DNA of 64,000 nucleotides from Panagrolaimus kolymaensis (lineage: Eukaryota; Nematoda; Chromadorea; Rhabditida; Panagrolaimidae), in contig JAJQJQ010000055.1 of assembly GCA_028622995.1 (NCBI GenBank), forward strand, positions 1,364,001 through 1,428,000. The letters are read 5' to 3'. Below the pieces are notes generated by a model that saw only the letters and a program-made list of their open reading frames with translations, made no database searches and had not been told where the DNA came from. Made by a program: the position numbers and the translations under genes. This document shows, piece by piece, positions 1 to 10,891 of this stretch (the first letter of the stretch is position 1; each line of letters begins with the position of its first letter).

Positions 1-543
1 AAAGAAGCACACATAAATAAATATATTCATTTCTGTTAGTTTTTTTTATTATTTATAAAAATCACACTTCTATTTTTTAGTTTTTTATAAAGCTTTAATT
101 TTATTGTAAAGCTATTGTATAATATTTATTTTCGTGATTGTCGTTAATCAAAGTTGGTTAGTTTTTTGCAACCCATTGAAAGCCAAACATTCCTCGCAAT
201 GTTGCATGATTTGATTTTAGCTTTTATAAAAGTGTATCCCAAGAAAAGTTTGGTTCGAGCTTCTCCGTTCAAAAAATCTAAAAACGCTATTTATGGTAAA
301 TATTCCATTCGCTTTAAATTTTTTTCCAAGTCCTCTGCTTTTGAAAAATCTTTCTTTATTTTTTTTCCACAAAAAATCAAAAAACCTTTGATTTCGAGTT
401 TAGTTTTTATTTTATTAATGAAATTTATCCCATGGCTTTGCTGCAAAATTCCAACTAACTTTGATTTTTGACGACGATCACAATACTTTTGTTTTTTTCA
501 AGCTCCTTTTTAATTTCCTAAAAATAATGTTTAAAATATTCAG
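1..543. other. AT-rich stretch upstream of a partial gene; possible unresolved exon
   Basis: Mostly low-complexity AT-rich sequence. A stretch at about 160-294 on the plus strand reads open and rather protein-like (roughly FLQPIESQTFLAMLHDL onward) and ends at a possible donor (G|GTAAAT at 294/295). It could be an upstream exon of the gene whose last exon starts at 544. The phase does not join directly to that exon without a stop, so at least one more exon or a different splice site would be needed. I leave it unassigned. Confidence 0.3.
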
Positions 544-864
544 GCTCGAAGTAATAGCGCATTTAATTCAACTTCATTGGGTTTACCAACCGCTTCAAAT
601 ACTTGCACATATTGTTTAAATCGATTGGATACTGGATGCGTGTGCCAAATGTGTAAAAGTCTGCATGATTTACGAGATATTTCAACATCCAACAAAAAAT
701 CAAAAACTAAATCTGCGACCATGGCTAAATTACGTTCGCCTCAAGGTGAATCCACTTCATTTTTAGCAAACACAACCCAAACTTCAACTAGCAACAACTA
801 TGCGGTTCAATCAACAACAAAATTAAATAATAGTTGTTCAAATTTAGTTGATATCAAAAAATAA
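544..864 (+). CDS. 3' terminal exon of an unrecognised Cys-rich protein (partial)
   Basis: An acceptor (ATATTCAG) ends at 543 and an open frame of 106 codons runs from there to TAA at 862-864. An AATAAA-type signal (AATAAAG) lies near 929. The exon encodes a compact cysteine cluster near its start (C-x2-C-x8-C-x-C-x2-C), which could bind zinc. It is followed by a Ser/Thr/Asn-rich, Lys-rich tail that looks disordered. The 5' part of the gene lies upstream, probably partly outside the window. I do not recognise the family. The Cys cluster and the clean acceptor are what make it look real; function is unknown. Confidence 0.5.
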   Translation, partial: ARSNSAFNSTSLGLPTASNTCTYCLNRLDTGCVCQMCKSLHDLRDISTSNKKSKTKSATMAKLRSPQGESTSFLANTTQTSTSNNYAVQSTTKLNNSCSNLVDIKK

Positions 865-2519
865 TAATAATTATTAAAAACTTTTAAAAAAAAATTCTAT
901 TGTTTGTTCTTTTTCATTTGCTAAAAAAAATAAAGTAAAAATTAATTTTTAAGCAATTTTTTGAAATCGATACAAACAAAAGATTGGTTAATGGTTTAAT
1001 ACGGGTTTCAAAAAAATATTATTAAATGTTTTATTGTAAAATTTTCGTCTTCTGTTGTTTGTCTTTCTTTATTGTTTTTTATTACATTTTTATCCTAAAT
1101 TCTGTTTCTTAAACTTATTTTATCTTATTTTTTCGGTGCTTTTTTTTAATTTTTTTAAGCCATTTATTTATTTTTGACACTTTGAATATATTTTACGCAT
1201 CATTTGTTTTTTTTAAATATAAAGTTGTTATAAATTTTTAATTTTTTAAAGGTTTGTATAAAACAGATTTTTTGAGAAAGTGAAGCTTTTTGAGCTGGAT
1301 TTGGCACAGGCGCAAAAGATTTCTTTTTATGTTTACGAAACTTCACCCCTAGGGTCAATTTGGGCCAAAAATCATGAATTTCAACTCCATTTGGTCGGAT
1401 GATATGTTTAATCTTGAAATACAGTCATTTTCGCGTTGGGACCCGGCATAATTTTTTAAGACCAATATATATAAAAAATTTGGTGCGACGTCACTTTGTC
1501 CAATCTAACAAAGCACTTTATCCAATCGAGTGAAATTTTCAATCGATTGGCGAAAAGGGTTTTTCGCAAAAGAAGGAATTTTCAAATTCTTTATTCAAAT
1601 TTTTTTGGGAAATCCCAAACTCCATTATCAATATGAAATATAACACTTATTTTTATGCTACTAGGAATAAATAGTTCAGAAGTATTATCACCAATTAAAG
1701 TTTTTACGATAAATTTAGATATCGAGTTCTAAGTTAGTGTGTCGGAGTTCCGTATCAGTGGTTATGGTTCAAATTTTTAATTCTTTATAGGTTATTAAAC
1801 CTTTGAATACGCGTTAATTCTAAAACAGAACTCGAAATTGATACTTTTGAATTGTATAATCGAAAATAAAACTTTGAGACTTATGAAATATGTATTTTTC
1901 CATAGGGTCCTCCGTTTGCTACATTTTTTTGGACATTTTTTGAACGTTACCCCATAATTTTTAAACAGAAAACAAAAGGGTCCTCCCTGTTCTTTTTTTT
2001 AAATTCCCGAAAACCTCAACGCTACCCCATTACCCCTGGGTGTGTCAAAACACACCCAAACACACCTTGTGCCCATCTGTGGCTCGTATGCGCATTTATT
2101 AGCTTTTTTATGCATGCAAATTACAATAAAATCATTGCCTAGCTTTGATAATGATCATTTTGCTTTTCCTTAGATTTATGCTAATTTTTCTTTTTCTTGC
2201 AATTATCGCATGAAGTATTTCCATGTGAGGAAATGACGAACGAACGCATAATGAAAATTTAGAGGTAGGATAATCGGAATTTTTGGTGTTTTGCTTCAAG
2301 TAATTATGGCTGGAAAAAGGGATAATTTTATGAATTGAAAGGGTTTATTTTTTATGGATTTGATTGTAATTAATATCGCAAAAAATTTAGTTTGTTTCAA
2401 TCATGACTCGTTATTGTAATTATATTTAAAGGCGCAAAAATAAATTGCCCAAATCCCTTTCTTTCCAAACCATAAAATCAAACGTTCGAAATAAAAAATA
2501 AACATATTTTATTAACTAA
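865..2519. other. Gene-free stretch with unidentified repeat-like sequence
   Basis: No supported gene. The part from about 1250 to 2100 is less AT-rich than its surroundings and lacks long open frames. It contains short reiterated motifs, for example GGGTCCTCC at about 1905 and again at about 1978, and a CAAAACACACCCAAACACACC stretch near 2046. It looks like an old interspersed repeat. Identification would need comparison with a repeat library for the species. Confidence 0.3.
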
Positions 2520-4199
2520 TCAAAACGAAACTGCACAACAACATTTTCGTAAAACAAACAAATAAATAATAGCCACGGCTACTAAAATAAAACTAACTAA
2601 AACGATAGTAAAAATAAAATGATTGAAAAGGAGGTCCATAATTTTAGAGAAAAATTTGCCAACTGTTTTTCCAAAATCTCCAAGCATCTCCACAAAAATC
2701 GATGAAGAGTTTGTTCCATTATTGATAATGTCATCGAAATTTGTTAATCCGGCACCGACTGCATCTGTATAATTTTTAAGTTTTTGTATTTCATGCTCAA
2801 TATTTGTAAGGTTTATCTGAAAGATGCTTGTATTGTTTCATACTTTTTAAAATTAAATAACTCTTACATTTAAATCAGCTCGGTACATTTTTGTTTGTCC
2901 CTCGGATACGCCATGGAATTCGATAGCTCCAATTGTAAGTTTTTCTTCTTTATTAAGTTTAATTAAAAATTTTCCATTGTCAGGGACTTCATGATGCTCA
3001 GTTCTTTTATTATCTCCACTAATATAAAAATGTGGAACTTTGGTGAGGATTTCATAAACATCTCCGTGTAGCTTCCATTTAATTAAATTGCTAGTAACAT
3101 TTTCTCGAAGAAGATTACATTCATGTGGAGTGGAGGGAGTGCATCGTGACATAGTATAAGCAGCGGTATCCAAGCATTCAATTTTTTGGGTGGCATTGGG
3201 AAAATAAGTAAATGCGCAATCTTTATGATCAAAACATTTCCATGTGTCGTCGGTAAATATAAATTCTTTACACAAATTGGTAGGTTCAACATATTGATCC
3301 TTTTCAAACCAACCAAGAGGATCAGCCTAAAAAATAATTTTAAAACTTGATTTTGAAAAATTATGGGGCAAACCTCTATTACTTCTGCATTAATTGGATT
3401 TTGTGTATAATAGCTAATAATATTGAGTTGCATTTGGAATGGAGAACAATGAATAACATTTATTTTGTAAAAGTCTGGAGTTCCTTCTTGTTGATCTCTA
3501 ATTTTAAGATGAACGGAACCTGGGAACATTTCTGGCTTGTGCAAAAAGTTTTCAAAAATGCTGTCGTAAAAATGATTCATATCATCCTCACGATCTTTGA
3601 TAATCGATTTAATAACATTTTTTGCTTCGTTAATAATTTGCATTACTTTTAATTCTTGAATAGCGGCTGCATGCAATCCTTCCAATGTTCTTAAAGATTG
3701 TTCCAACTTTTCAAGATGCGATTGTTGTTCTCTCACTTTTGTTTGAGTATAAATAGATAATGTTAATGCAACACCACCTAATATTTCTCCTATAATTCGT
3801 TCCTTTTGATGGTCAAACTTCTGGCATTTTACTCTTCTTTCATTAAACAATCTTTTATTTGCTTCACGAACTTCATCATTAGCATATGCAATAAGAGCGT
3901 TTCTAATAGAAAAATTTGAAATATCATGAATTTGTTGGGGAAAGTCAATTTTCAAATCTTTGCTATCGAGCTTAATCTTATCATCATAAATTATATGCTC
4001 TTGAAACAATCTAAAATAATTTATTTAAAAATGCCACAAATATGAAGAAGAAAAAAACTAACTGTATGTTTCCAACAGTTGTATTAAGAAAAACATCATC
4101 AGGAAGCGCATAAAACCGGGTTTCTTTGTTCTTTAAGTTTAAGCTTCTTGCATTACCATAAACCATAAGCATTGAAGCTATTAAAGCCATTGAAAGCAT
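2520..4199 (-). CDS. Secreted/type I membrane glycoprotein, 509 aa, class-I-fusion-like layout, family unknown
   Basis: Four exons (4199-4063, 4010-3374, 3326-2868, 2816-2520) join in frame with canonical GT/AG ends to give 509 codons plus stop. The start is the ATG at 4199, which opens a hydrophobic signal peptide ending near residue 20. A Gly-rich hydrophobic stretch (IIGEILGGVALTLSIY) lies roughly at residues 100-115. It is followed by about 60 residues with heptad-like Leu/Ile spacing. A Cys-rich middle with several N-x-S/T sites follows, then a second helical region. Near the C-terminus is one transmembrane segment and a short tail beginning RKCCC, probably palmitoylated. Signal peptide, internal fusion-peptide-like segment plus coiled coil, and C-terminal anchor together recall class I membrane-fusion glycoproteins, including captured viral envelope proteins. 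That is an analogy of layout only. An ordinary nematode surface protein is equally possible. All frames are intact, so it looks like a working gene. Confidence 0.7.
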
Positions 4200-4785
4200 C
4201 TTTATTTTAAACAAAAAAAAATAATTAAATTCTTCGATGGGGAGATAATAAATATATTGTAGCCAAAGTCTTGAAAAATAAGTAATAAATTCTTCACAAA
4301 TGAGATGATAAAACTGAATGAATCTGAATCTTTATCAGAATTCGTAATAGCTTTGTATTTGGGAAAATTATTCTTAATTGCCTTTGAGACACTTTTATTA
4401 ACAACTTTTTGCATAATTGATTTCTTTCATCATTTCTTTGATATTTTTATTCCTTCATACTTTTATTTTGCTGATAGCAAGCAAGTATGTGACCTATTAT
4501 GATATTCAAGTGGGGTATCAACATCATAATTAATTGCAGTGGAAAGATTTAATAAAAGGAATATTACAATAATTAGCATACTATAAAATATGCATTGCTT
4601 TAATGTTAAGTGGATAAAACCAGCCAAAAATGAAATAAAACACTTTGAGTTGAAAGATTGAAACTAAATAAAGTTAAAGCAAATAATTAATAAGAAAAAG
4701 ACTAAACAAAGATACTTTTCAAAAATTTATTAAGACTAAAATAAAAGCAAATACAAATACAAACACAAACAAAAAACAATTTTTT
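4200..4785. other. AT-rich upstream region of the glycoprotein gene
   Basis: No supported gene. Two overlapping open frames on opposite strands (about 4202-4502) have no motif, no splice support and AT-biased composition. The stretch probably holds the promoter of the minus-strand gene starting at 4199. Confidence 0.3.
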
Positions 4786-5262
4786 TAGGCTTTTTAGGAT
4801 TCAATGAAATATCAACAGATCCAGGTACAATCAAGGAACCATAAGTGCTATTATCTTTAACAAGTTGAACACCACTTTCACCATATTTAGGCTCCATTAC
4901 ATCATGTTGTTGTTGTTCATTTCTTTTTCGTTTATCATCTTCAGAAAGTTATACATAGAATTTCTTGTCCAGCTCGAGCAATTTGAACTTCATCTTCAAG
5001 AGTTATACTTCCTTTAAGCATTTGAGAAGCTGTTACTATAGTTGGAGTTTGAACCATTGGTACAGCTTATTTCATTCCAGCATCAGATAGTTGTTGAGGA
5101 TTCTTTTCTTTTGTTGATTCTTCAGTAAAACCATGTCTTTGTTGTTGTTCATACTTCTTCTATAGATCATACCAAGTTTGAAGGCTTCATTTTCTTCTTT
5201 TGCTCTCCATGTAAACATATCGCACCACTAGGAGCAAATTTCCAGCCAGATTCGATGTAAAA
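4786..5262 (-). pseudogene. Decayed protein-coding remnant, at least three frames
   Basis: Read on the minus strand, the stretch gives three consecutive pieces of convincing protein sequence in different frames. About 5220-5160 contains WRAKEENEAFKLGM. About 5150-4950 includes TIVTASQMLKGSITLEDE and has an internal TAA. About 4947-4786 includes VQLVKDNSTYGSLIVPGS. Codon use and amino-acid mix change from noise to protein-like exactly within these bounds, and the pieces follow one another in order. Frameshifts plus the stop indicate a dead gene of at least about 160 residues. The parent family is not recognised. Sequencing error could explain one shift but hardly all the lesions. Confidence 0.55.
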
Positions 5263-5469
5263 TCAATCTGAAAATAAAATGATAGTAAATAAATGCGTAA
5301 CCAAACGCAAATAAAAACAATATGAAATTAAAAAATATACAAATATAAACAAAAACAATGCTTCTGATTTAATAATAATTAAAAACCATATTTATTAGCT
5401 AGGTCCTTTATTAAAGTAGCTATTTATTTATTTATTTTAAAAAATAGTAATTTTATTGACAAATTACTG

Positions 5470-5585
5470 TTAAAATTCGCGAAAAATCCATCAAAGGAAA
5501 AGTTCGCGAACTAAGATATTTAAATGTATGGTCCCGCAACGAAAGCATTATTCGCGAGTTCGCGAATTCGCGAACTAAGATAAAA
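5470..5585. promoter_or_regulatory. Clustered TCGCGA motifs upstream of the Hsp70-like gene
   Basis: TTCGCGAACTAAGATA occurs twice (5503-5518 and 5567-5582), 64 bp apart. More TTCGCGA cores lie at about 5476 and at 5551-5567, where they form a run of TTCGCGAGTTCGCGAATTCGCGAA. In such an AT-rich setting this is striking. It ends about 170 bp upstream of the ATG at 5756, so a promoter role is likely but inferred. Confidence 0.4.
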
Positions 5586-5755
5586 GCCGCAAAATTCAAC
5601 TACATTTTATCTCTTATCACGATTGTTTGCTTTGAAGCAGCAAACTTTTTTTGTTTGCAAAAAATCAAAATTTTGTCTTCAATTTGCTCAACACTTTTTA
5701 CAGATTTGTTCTACAGAAAAGTACATTGCTTCATTTCGTTATTGTTTCTTCAACC

Positions 5756-7464
5756 ATGGATAAACATAATTTATTGCATCCACCTCTTCCTGTTAAAAAT
5801 TTGAAAAAGAAAGACCAAGTTTTGCTTATTAAACGAATGGAAAATGGAATATTCGATGTTGCTTTCTTGGATGCTGATTTCAAAGAACTTCCAAAATCTA
5901 TGGATGTACCTGTTAAAGATATTTCTAAGTTTCTTGATTCTGTTCATTGTCGAAATCTCAAAGCTGTTATTTTCTATCTTGCTGATTTTACCAATGGGCC
6001 TTTGGATTTTGAAGTTCGTCGAATGGTTAATGAAGAAGTTAAAAAACGAAAATGGCACATTTGTCTAATTGATCCTGAAAGAGTTTCAATTATGTCAATG
6101 TTATTTTCCTCAAAAATTGATTCAAAACCTGGTGATGTTATTTTGAATGTTTCAAATATGGATGGTCAAAAGATTGCTGTTTCTGAACTTCGACGCAAAC
6201 TTGAAGGATATTCACACATCAATTTTCGAATGGTCAATCGTTTTAATGGAACTATCAATGATGTCGCAGCAGAAATTCTTAGTACATGTAATCCTGAATA
6301 TGTTATTGTTTCTGATCCTCAAAATAATGATCTCTTGATGTCTTTGAAATCTCTTGTTGTTCCATCGGAAAAGGTTATTAACGTTGATCCTGAAAATATA
6401 GTGGAATATACTCAACAAGCTTTGAAAACAATTTATGATCATGGGTATAGTCAAGTTATTCCTTTCTCTATGGATAAGCTTGCTGTTACGAATGTATCAA
6501 ATTTTACTGTTCCTGAACAAGCTATGATTACTGTAGAACGATTGGAAGATTTACCTTTAAAAAAAGTCCAAATTGTACCTAAATCAAAGAAGCCATATTA
6601 TGTAAGTCTGTTTACTTTGTTTCCTTTATCTTTATGCTTTTATTTATAGGTTGCATATCGTGACAATACATTGGAAAGATACAAACCTGCTGTAGAAACT
6701 CTACTATTAAAAGAACAAAGAGAACACCGAATCAGGCTTACTTTAGTGGTTGGTCAAAACACTCTTCCATACTTGATTCAAGAATCTTTTATCATTCCTG
6801 AAATCCAAGCATTACCAAAGAAACTTGCATCATCAAAAGCTGATTTGAATGTTCCTGTTATTGCTTTTTTCGATAACTCTTCCGTCATTTGTGTTCGTGA
6901 TGAAAATGGTTATAAGTTCTTGAATGAATGGAACGGTAAGTTTGCTCTTTATCTTATTACAGTAAATATGTGTGTTGTTTTTAGGTTTATATGGAAATGA
7001 TCTTTACCTAAGCTTTGAAGAAGAAGAACCTATTATTGTCACTGATTTGAACAAAGTTAAAGATATTGATCCTTTTGTTGTTTATGGTATGTTCACAACT
7101 TTTATGATATCTTTTAATACTTGTATTGTTTTCAGATTTGGTCAAAGTTCTTTCAATGCCTGCTAACATTCTCAAAATTGATCCAAAATGGGGATTCAAG
7201 GTTACTAGTGATGCTGAAAATTCTGTCTTACTTCAATTTGAAACTTTTTTGGGAAGTCGAAAAGCTACTCCTGTTTCTTTGATGGTTTATTTTCTCAAAT
7301 ATCACATCAAGGCAATCGTGAAAGAAACTGGAAAGAAGCCAAAAGAACTTGGATTTTGCCTTTTCAATCAGTTTACCAAGAAAGAAAAGAAGCGAATTAA
7401 AACTGGACTCGAAGAAGCTTGTAAGCTATTGAAAATTGATTTTGTTTTTGTTCCAAATGTTTAA
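5756..7464 (+). CDS. Hsp70-ATPase-like protein of unusual domain order, 520 aa
   Basis: Four exons (5756-6601, 6650-6935, 6985-7086, 7136-7464) join in frame to 520 codons plus stop. The ATG at 5756 is chosen; the frame is open upstream but without ATG. Residues about 65-118 align by eye to the Hsp70 stretch around its 'VPAYFND' and 'NEPTAAA' segments. Residues about 177-225 match the segment ending the Hsp70 nucleotide-binding domain ('GGSTRIP' then 'INPDEAVAYGAA'). The phosphate-binding signatures are gone: the DLGGGT position reads NVSNMDGQ and the GGSTRIP position reads SDPQNND. A second unit at about residues 412-520 again resembles the region running up to the 'NEPT' segment. So the chain seems to hold two partial, catalytically degenerate actin/Hsp70-fold units with a linker. 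Similarity was judged by eye and the function (co-chaperone, scaffold) is unknown. Confidence 0.6.
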
Positions 7465-8077
7465 ATTTCGCTAATTTCTTTGTTTTGTTGTTTTGTTTTT
7501 GAACGTATTCATAAAGTTGTTAAAAAAGATTGCCTTTTCTACTTTTCTTTATCACTTTTGTTATCCCTTCACATTCGTATAAAGATTGATCGAGATCGAA
7601 AAGACAGTGAACGCATCCATGATAAGTAAATCGTAACTGAATTTGTTCTTCTCGCTTCTGGTTCATTTCAGTCAAATGAAAAAAGTGGTAATAATACAAA
7701 ATAAAGGTAAAAGATGAAAGCTTCATCGCCTTTATTGTTTGACATCGAAATGGCACAACTTTCTTGCCATAGCAAAAGCAATGGAATAAGCAAATAAACT
7801 TTCGTGAGAACTTTGAATGCAGTTTTTCCCGACAATATGCACATTTGTGGGATACAGATAGATTAATAACCTTATAACCTTTTTGTTTGTATAAAACTAA
7901 AGCACAAATACAACTAGGCTATCGTCAATGTCTTTTCATAAAAGAAAGCAGATGATTTTGTTTAAGTGAAGCAAAATCTGTATATCGTTCTCTAACAAGT
8001 ATGTATCGAAGAATTTCTAAGTTTATGACCCACATCGAAAGTAAATACATTAACACCACCAAGAAGCAATAAAACAT
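7465..8077 (-). other. Possible fragment of an unrecognised minus-strand gene
   Basis: Minus-strand reading from about 8075 to 7520 stays in one frame except for a TGA and a TAG three codons apart near 7930. The lower part (about 115 codons, with KCAYCREKL near 7850 and CVHCLFDLDQSLYECEG near 7590) is Cys-rich and looks protein-like, ending in TAA at 7520-7522. It could be the last exon(s) of a gene, or a remnant. It does not match the missing C-terminus of the V-ATPase D fragment next to it. The evidence is weak. Confidence 0.25.
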
Positions 8078-8663
8078 TTATTCACATGAAAAGAACATAG
8101 ACAAAATATAATACATTAATATACAAAAGAAGTAAACTTTGGAGTTCTTAAGACGAGAAATATTTGAACCACCTTTTCCAAGACCCATCATATTGTTAGC
8201 ATCTGGTCCATCGGTATATGCTTCAAAGACAGTCAAAATCACACCAACAACGTTTTTCTTCTTCAGTTGAACACGATATTGAGCTTGAGAAACATTATGA
8301 AGAACAGAATGAGAGAAATCTCCACCAGTGAATTTAGCTTCAGCTAACGAGAAAGCAGCTTCTTTCATAACCTTTCCCATAAGGATCTTTATCTAAAAAT
8401 AGGCAATGTTAATAAGTACATAGCAAAAAGAAAGATAAACAAATTTACGTCGACTATCTTCTTGAGAATCTCACGATAACGAACATTCAAAGCATCAGCT
8501 TTCTTCTTCAATAAAGTGTGTCCTTTTTGAGCACCATTCAATCGTATCTTCATATGCGTTTGAGACCTAAAAGTTGAATCATTAGTTGCTTTAATCATTA
8601 TTGAAAGTAAACATACGTTCGAGATGGAAATACGGCTATTCTATCTTTGGTGTTATTTGACAT
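8078..8663 (-). pseudogene. vha-14: V-ATPase subunit D, C-terminally truncated copy
   Basis: Three exons (8663-8617, 8566-8449, 8392-8078) with good splice sites encode the start of subunit D, the central rotor shaft of the vacuolar H+-ATPase. Recognised stretches include KDRIAVFPSR, LLKKKADALN and EAAFSLAEAKFTGGDFS. Identity is clear up to about residue 136 (GKGGSNISRLKN). The frame then runs for about 24 unrelated hydrophobic residues (SKVYFFCILMYY...) to a TAA that overlaps an AATAAA. Family members are about 245 aa, so roughly 40% is missing, including the C-terminal rotor helix. I found no remaining exons downstream to 7465. It is either a recently truncated pseudogene or a chimaeric gene; the intact exons and splice sites suggest the break is young. 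It stands head to head with the Bud23 gene. Confidence 0.8.
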
Positions 8664-9058
8664 CTTTGAATCCTAAAAAACGATATAAGTTGAAAAATAG
8701 AAATAACAAAAATAAGTAACATAAAACAACGGCACAAAATAAGAAAACACAAGCGACAACGCGAACAATAGTTGATGGAAGTAACAAATAGTACTGTTAT
8801 TACAGCTTGATGATGCAACGTTAAAAAAATGTGATAATGATGGACGAAAATGAAAGAAAGATAAAGAAACAAAGCAATGAGTAAAAAGAAAACAGCAAAG
8901 TTTTCAGCAAAATGCATAAAAAGTCGCAGCAAAAAAGGCCCGCTAAAAAAGGACGTTGTTTCTTCGCAAACTGTTCCTTTTCTCTGATCGCATTTTTGCT
9001 TGATTTTTTTGTTTGCCTTGAATTTGCTTTACAACTTTTTTCATCGACGATTTAAAAA
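8664..9058. promoter_or_regulatory. Bidirectional promoter between V-ATPase D copy and Bud23
   Basis: Only 395 bp separate the ATG at 8663 (minus) from the ATG at 9059 (plus). The interval is richer in G+C than the average intergenic sequence here, with AAAAAAGGCCCGCTAAAAAA at 8931-8950. No TATA box stands out. Shared use is inferred from the divergent arrangement. Confidence 0.4.
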
Positions 9059-10371
9059 ATGTCCACAAATAAACGTCCTGAACATCTTGGACCTCCTAAA
9101 TTAGTAAGTTTTCTTTTAGAAGCAACAACAATAACTTTAATTACATCTCATTTTTAGTTTTACAATGATATTGAAGCAACGAAATACACAACAAAGTTGG
9201 TTTATCTCATGCATGATCTTTATTTTTCAACATCAAATCTCCTTTTTTTAGCTCTCATATTATTCAAATTCAAAATGAAATGTCTGAACGTGCATTAGAA
9301 TTGCTTGCACTACCTGATGATGCTGAATGCTTTCTCTTGGATATTGGATGCGGTTCTGGTTTAAGCGGTGAAGTTCTCACTGAACATGGACATACTTGGA
9401 TTGGAATGGATATTAGTGAAAGCATGTTACGTATGTTGTTGTTTGTTTACTATGTGATACATGTTTATTTGTTGGTTTTATAGGACTTGCTAAAGATCAT
9501 AATGAAGCAGAAGGTGAACTTATTCTTCAAGATATGGGAGCTGGTTGTCCTTTTCGAGCTGGTATTTTTGATGGAGCAATCAGGTTATTTTGCTTTATCA
9601 TTCTTGATTGTTTTAACCAACTTTCCCTTTCAGTATCTCTGCTATTCAATGGTTGTGTCATTCCAATTCAAATGCTGAAAATCCGAAGAGACGTCTATTG
9701 CATTTCTTCCAAACTTTGTATGGATGTCTAAGTCGTGGAAGTCGAGCTGTTTTCCAGTTTTATCCTGAAAATGTGGAACAAAGTGAATTCATTATGCAAC
9801 AAGCTAATCAAGCTGGATTCAATGGTGGTCTTGTTGTGGATTTTCCGAATAGCTCTAAAGCTAAAAAGTATGTTAAGAACTTTCTTTACTTTGCTTCCTG
9901 TTTGTTTTGCTGCTTTCATTCGAGTTTGCTTAATCCAAAGTGTCTCTTATCAAGCTTTCTATTAACTTTGATGCCTTTTGAAGCTATTGCTATACTAATG
10001 TTATCTTTTTTAGAATCTATCTTGTGCTTATGACTGGTGGCGTGCAAAAACTTCCTCGTGCTCTTACTGGTGAAAAACCTCAATCGTCGCATATTAAGAA
10101 TATTCAGCGCCGGTAAGATTATTATCAATTACATATGCTTATTATATTGTTGCATCTTTTTTTAGCACTTGGAACACTGGACGCGATGACAACCAAAAGC
10201 CTTTAAAGGGAACAAGAGCTTATATTGAAGCAAGAAAAGAACGCATGCAACGTCAAGGAAAGTAAGTGATTTTGTTTAGTGATTTCTTTCCTTATTATAT
10301 CTTTTTACGTTTGCAGGGAAGTACGTTCGACGACAAAGTACACTGGCCGAAAACGACGTAATAAGTTTTGA
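9059..10371 (+). CDS. bud-23: 18S rRNA (guanine-N7)-methyltransferase, Bud23/WBSCR22 family
   Basis: Eight exons (9059-9103, 9158-9195, 9252-9430, 9484-9583, 9634-9867, 10014-10112, 10166-10261, 10317-10371) give 281 aa, the family's usual length. The protein methylates a guanine of 18S rRNA (with TRM112 as partner in yeast and humans) during small-subunit maturation in the nucleus. Diagnostic features are the N-terminal RPEHLGPP and the SAM-binding loop [12 protein letters not shown] at about residues 56-67. Further ones are the acidic SAM-ribose segment (GMDIS), the SISAIQWL segment, [12 protein letters not shown] and the C-terminal YTGRKRR tail. All catalytic-domain motifs are present, so it should be active. 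Introns are mostly about 50-70 nt, with one of 146 nt. It is divergent from the truncated V-ATPase D gene. Confidence 0.95.
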
Positions 10372-10891
10372 ATACTGATTTGTTTGTTATTTTTCGTTTG
10401 TTGATTTTATAAAAATTTTATTTGAATTGTTGTTAAGTTTATGTATGTTAATTAATAATAAACATTTGTTAGTTTCTTTTTCTCTTTCGTTTTTCTGCAA
10501 ACCATCCAACGGCTTTTTATGGATGAAAGTTGAAAATGGTCGCTGCTGTTAGTAACAAAGCTGTTTCATGAGCCATGATGCACTTTTGTCAGAATCAAAA
10601 GTTTCAAATACTTTGGACTTTGAAAAACGTTAAAATTTATTGGCGCATTTAAAATTATATCGATGAGATCGCGCATTAGAAAATATATACAAACTGAAAA
10701 GAGAGAAAGGCAAAGTAAATTTCGAAACAATGAATGAGATCATAAATATACAAACAAACAAAGACATAAATTTTTATTCTATTACAAATTATGAAAATGG
10801 GATTTTTTTTTGTTGTTGGAAGTCACGGGTTTAAACATAAATTTTTTTGTACAAAATTCTTTGACTAGTCACTAGATTAGGTTATATTTTT
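10372..10891. other. Convergent intergenic region
   Basis: Lies between the 3' ends of Bud23 (+) and the receptor-like gene (-). An AATAAA signal for Bud23 is near 10456. No further gene is seen. Confidence 0.5.

Noticed and set aside
3083..3370. Continuation of the second glycoprotein exon past 3374 into another frame
   Set aside because: The frame beyond 3374 is a shadow of exon 3. Splicing 3374 to 3326 restores the proper protein sequence, and the following exons keep phase.
5651..5755. Upstream extension of the Hsp70-like protein
   Set aside because: The frame is open but begins without ATG and reads as T-rich leader; the ATG at 5756 starts the protein-like sequence.
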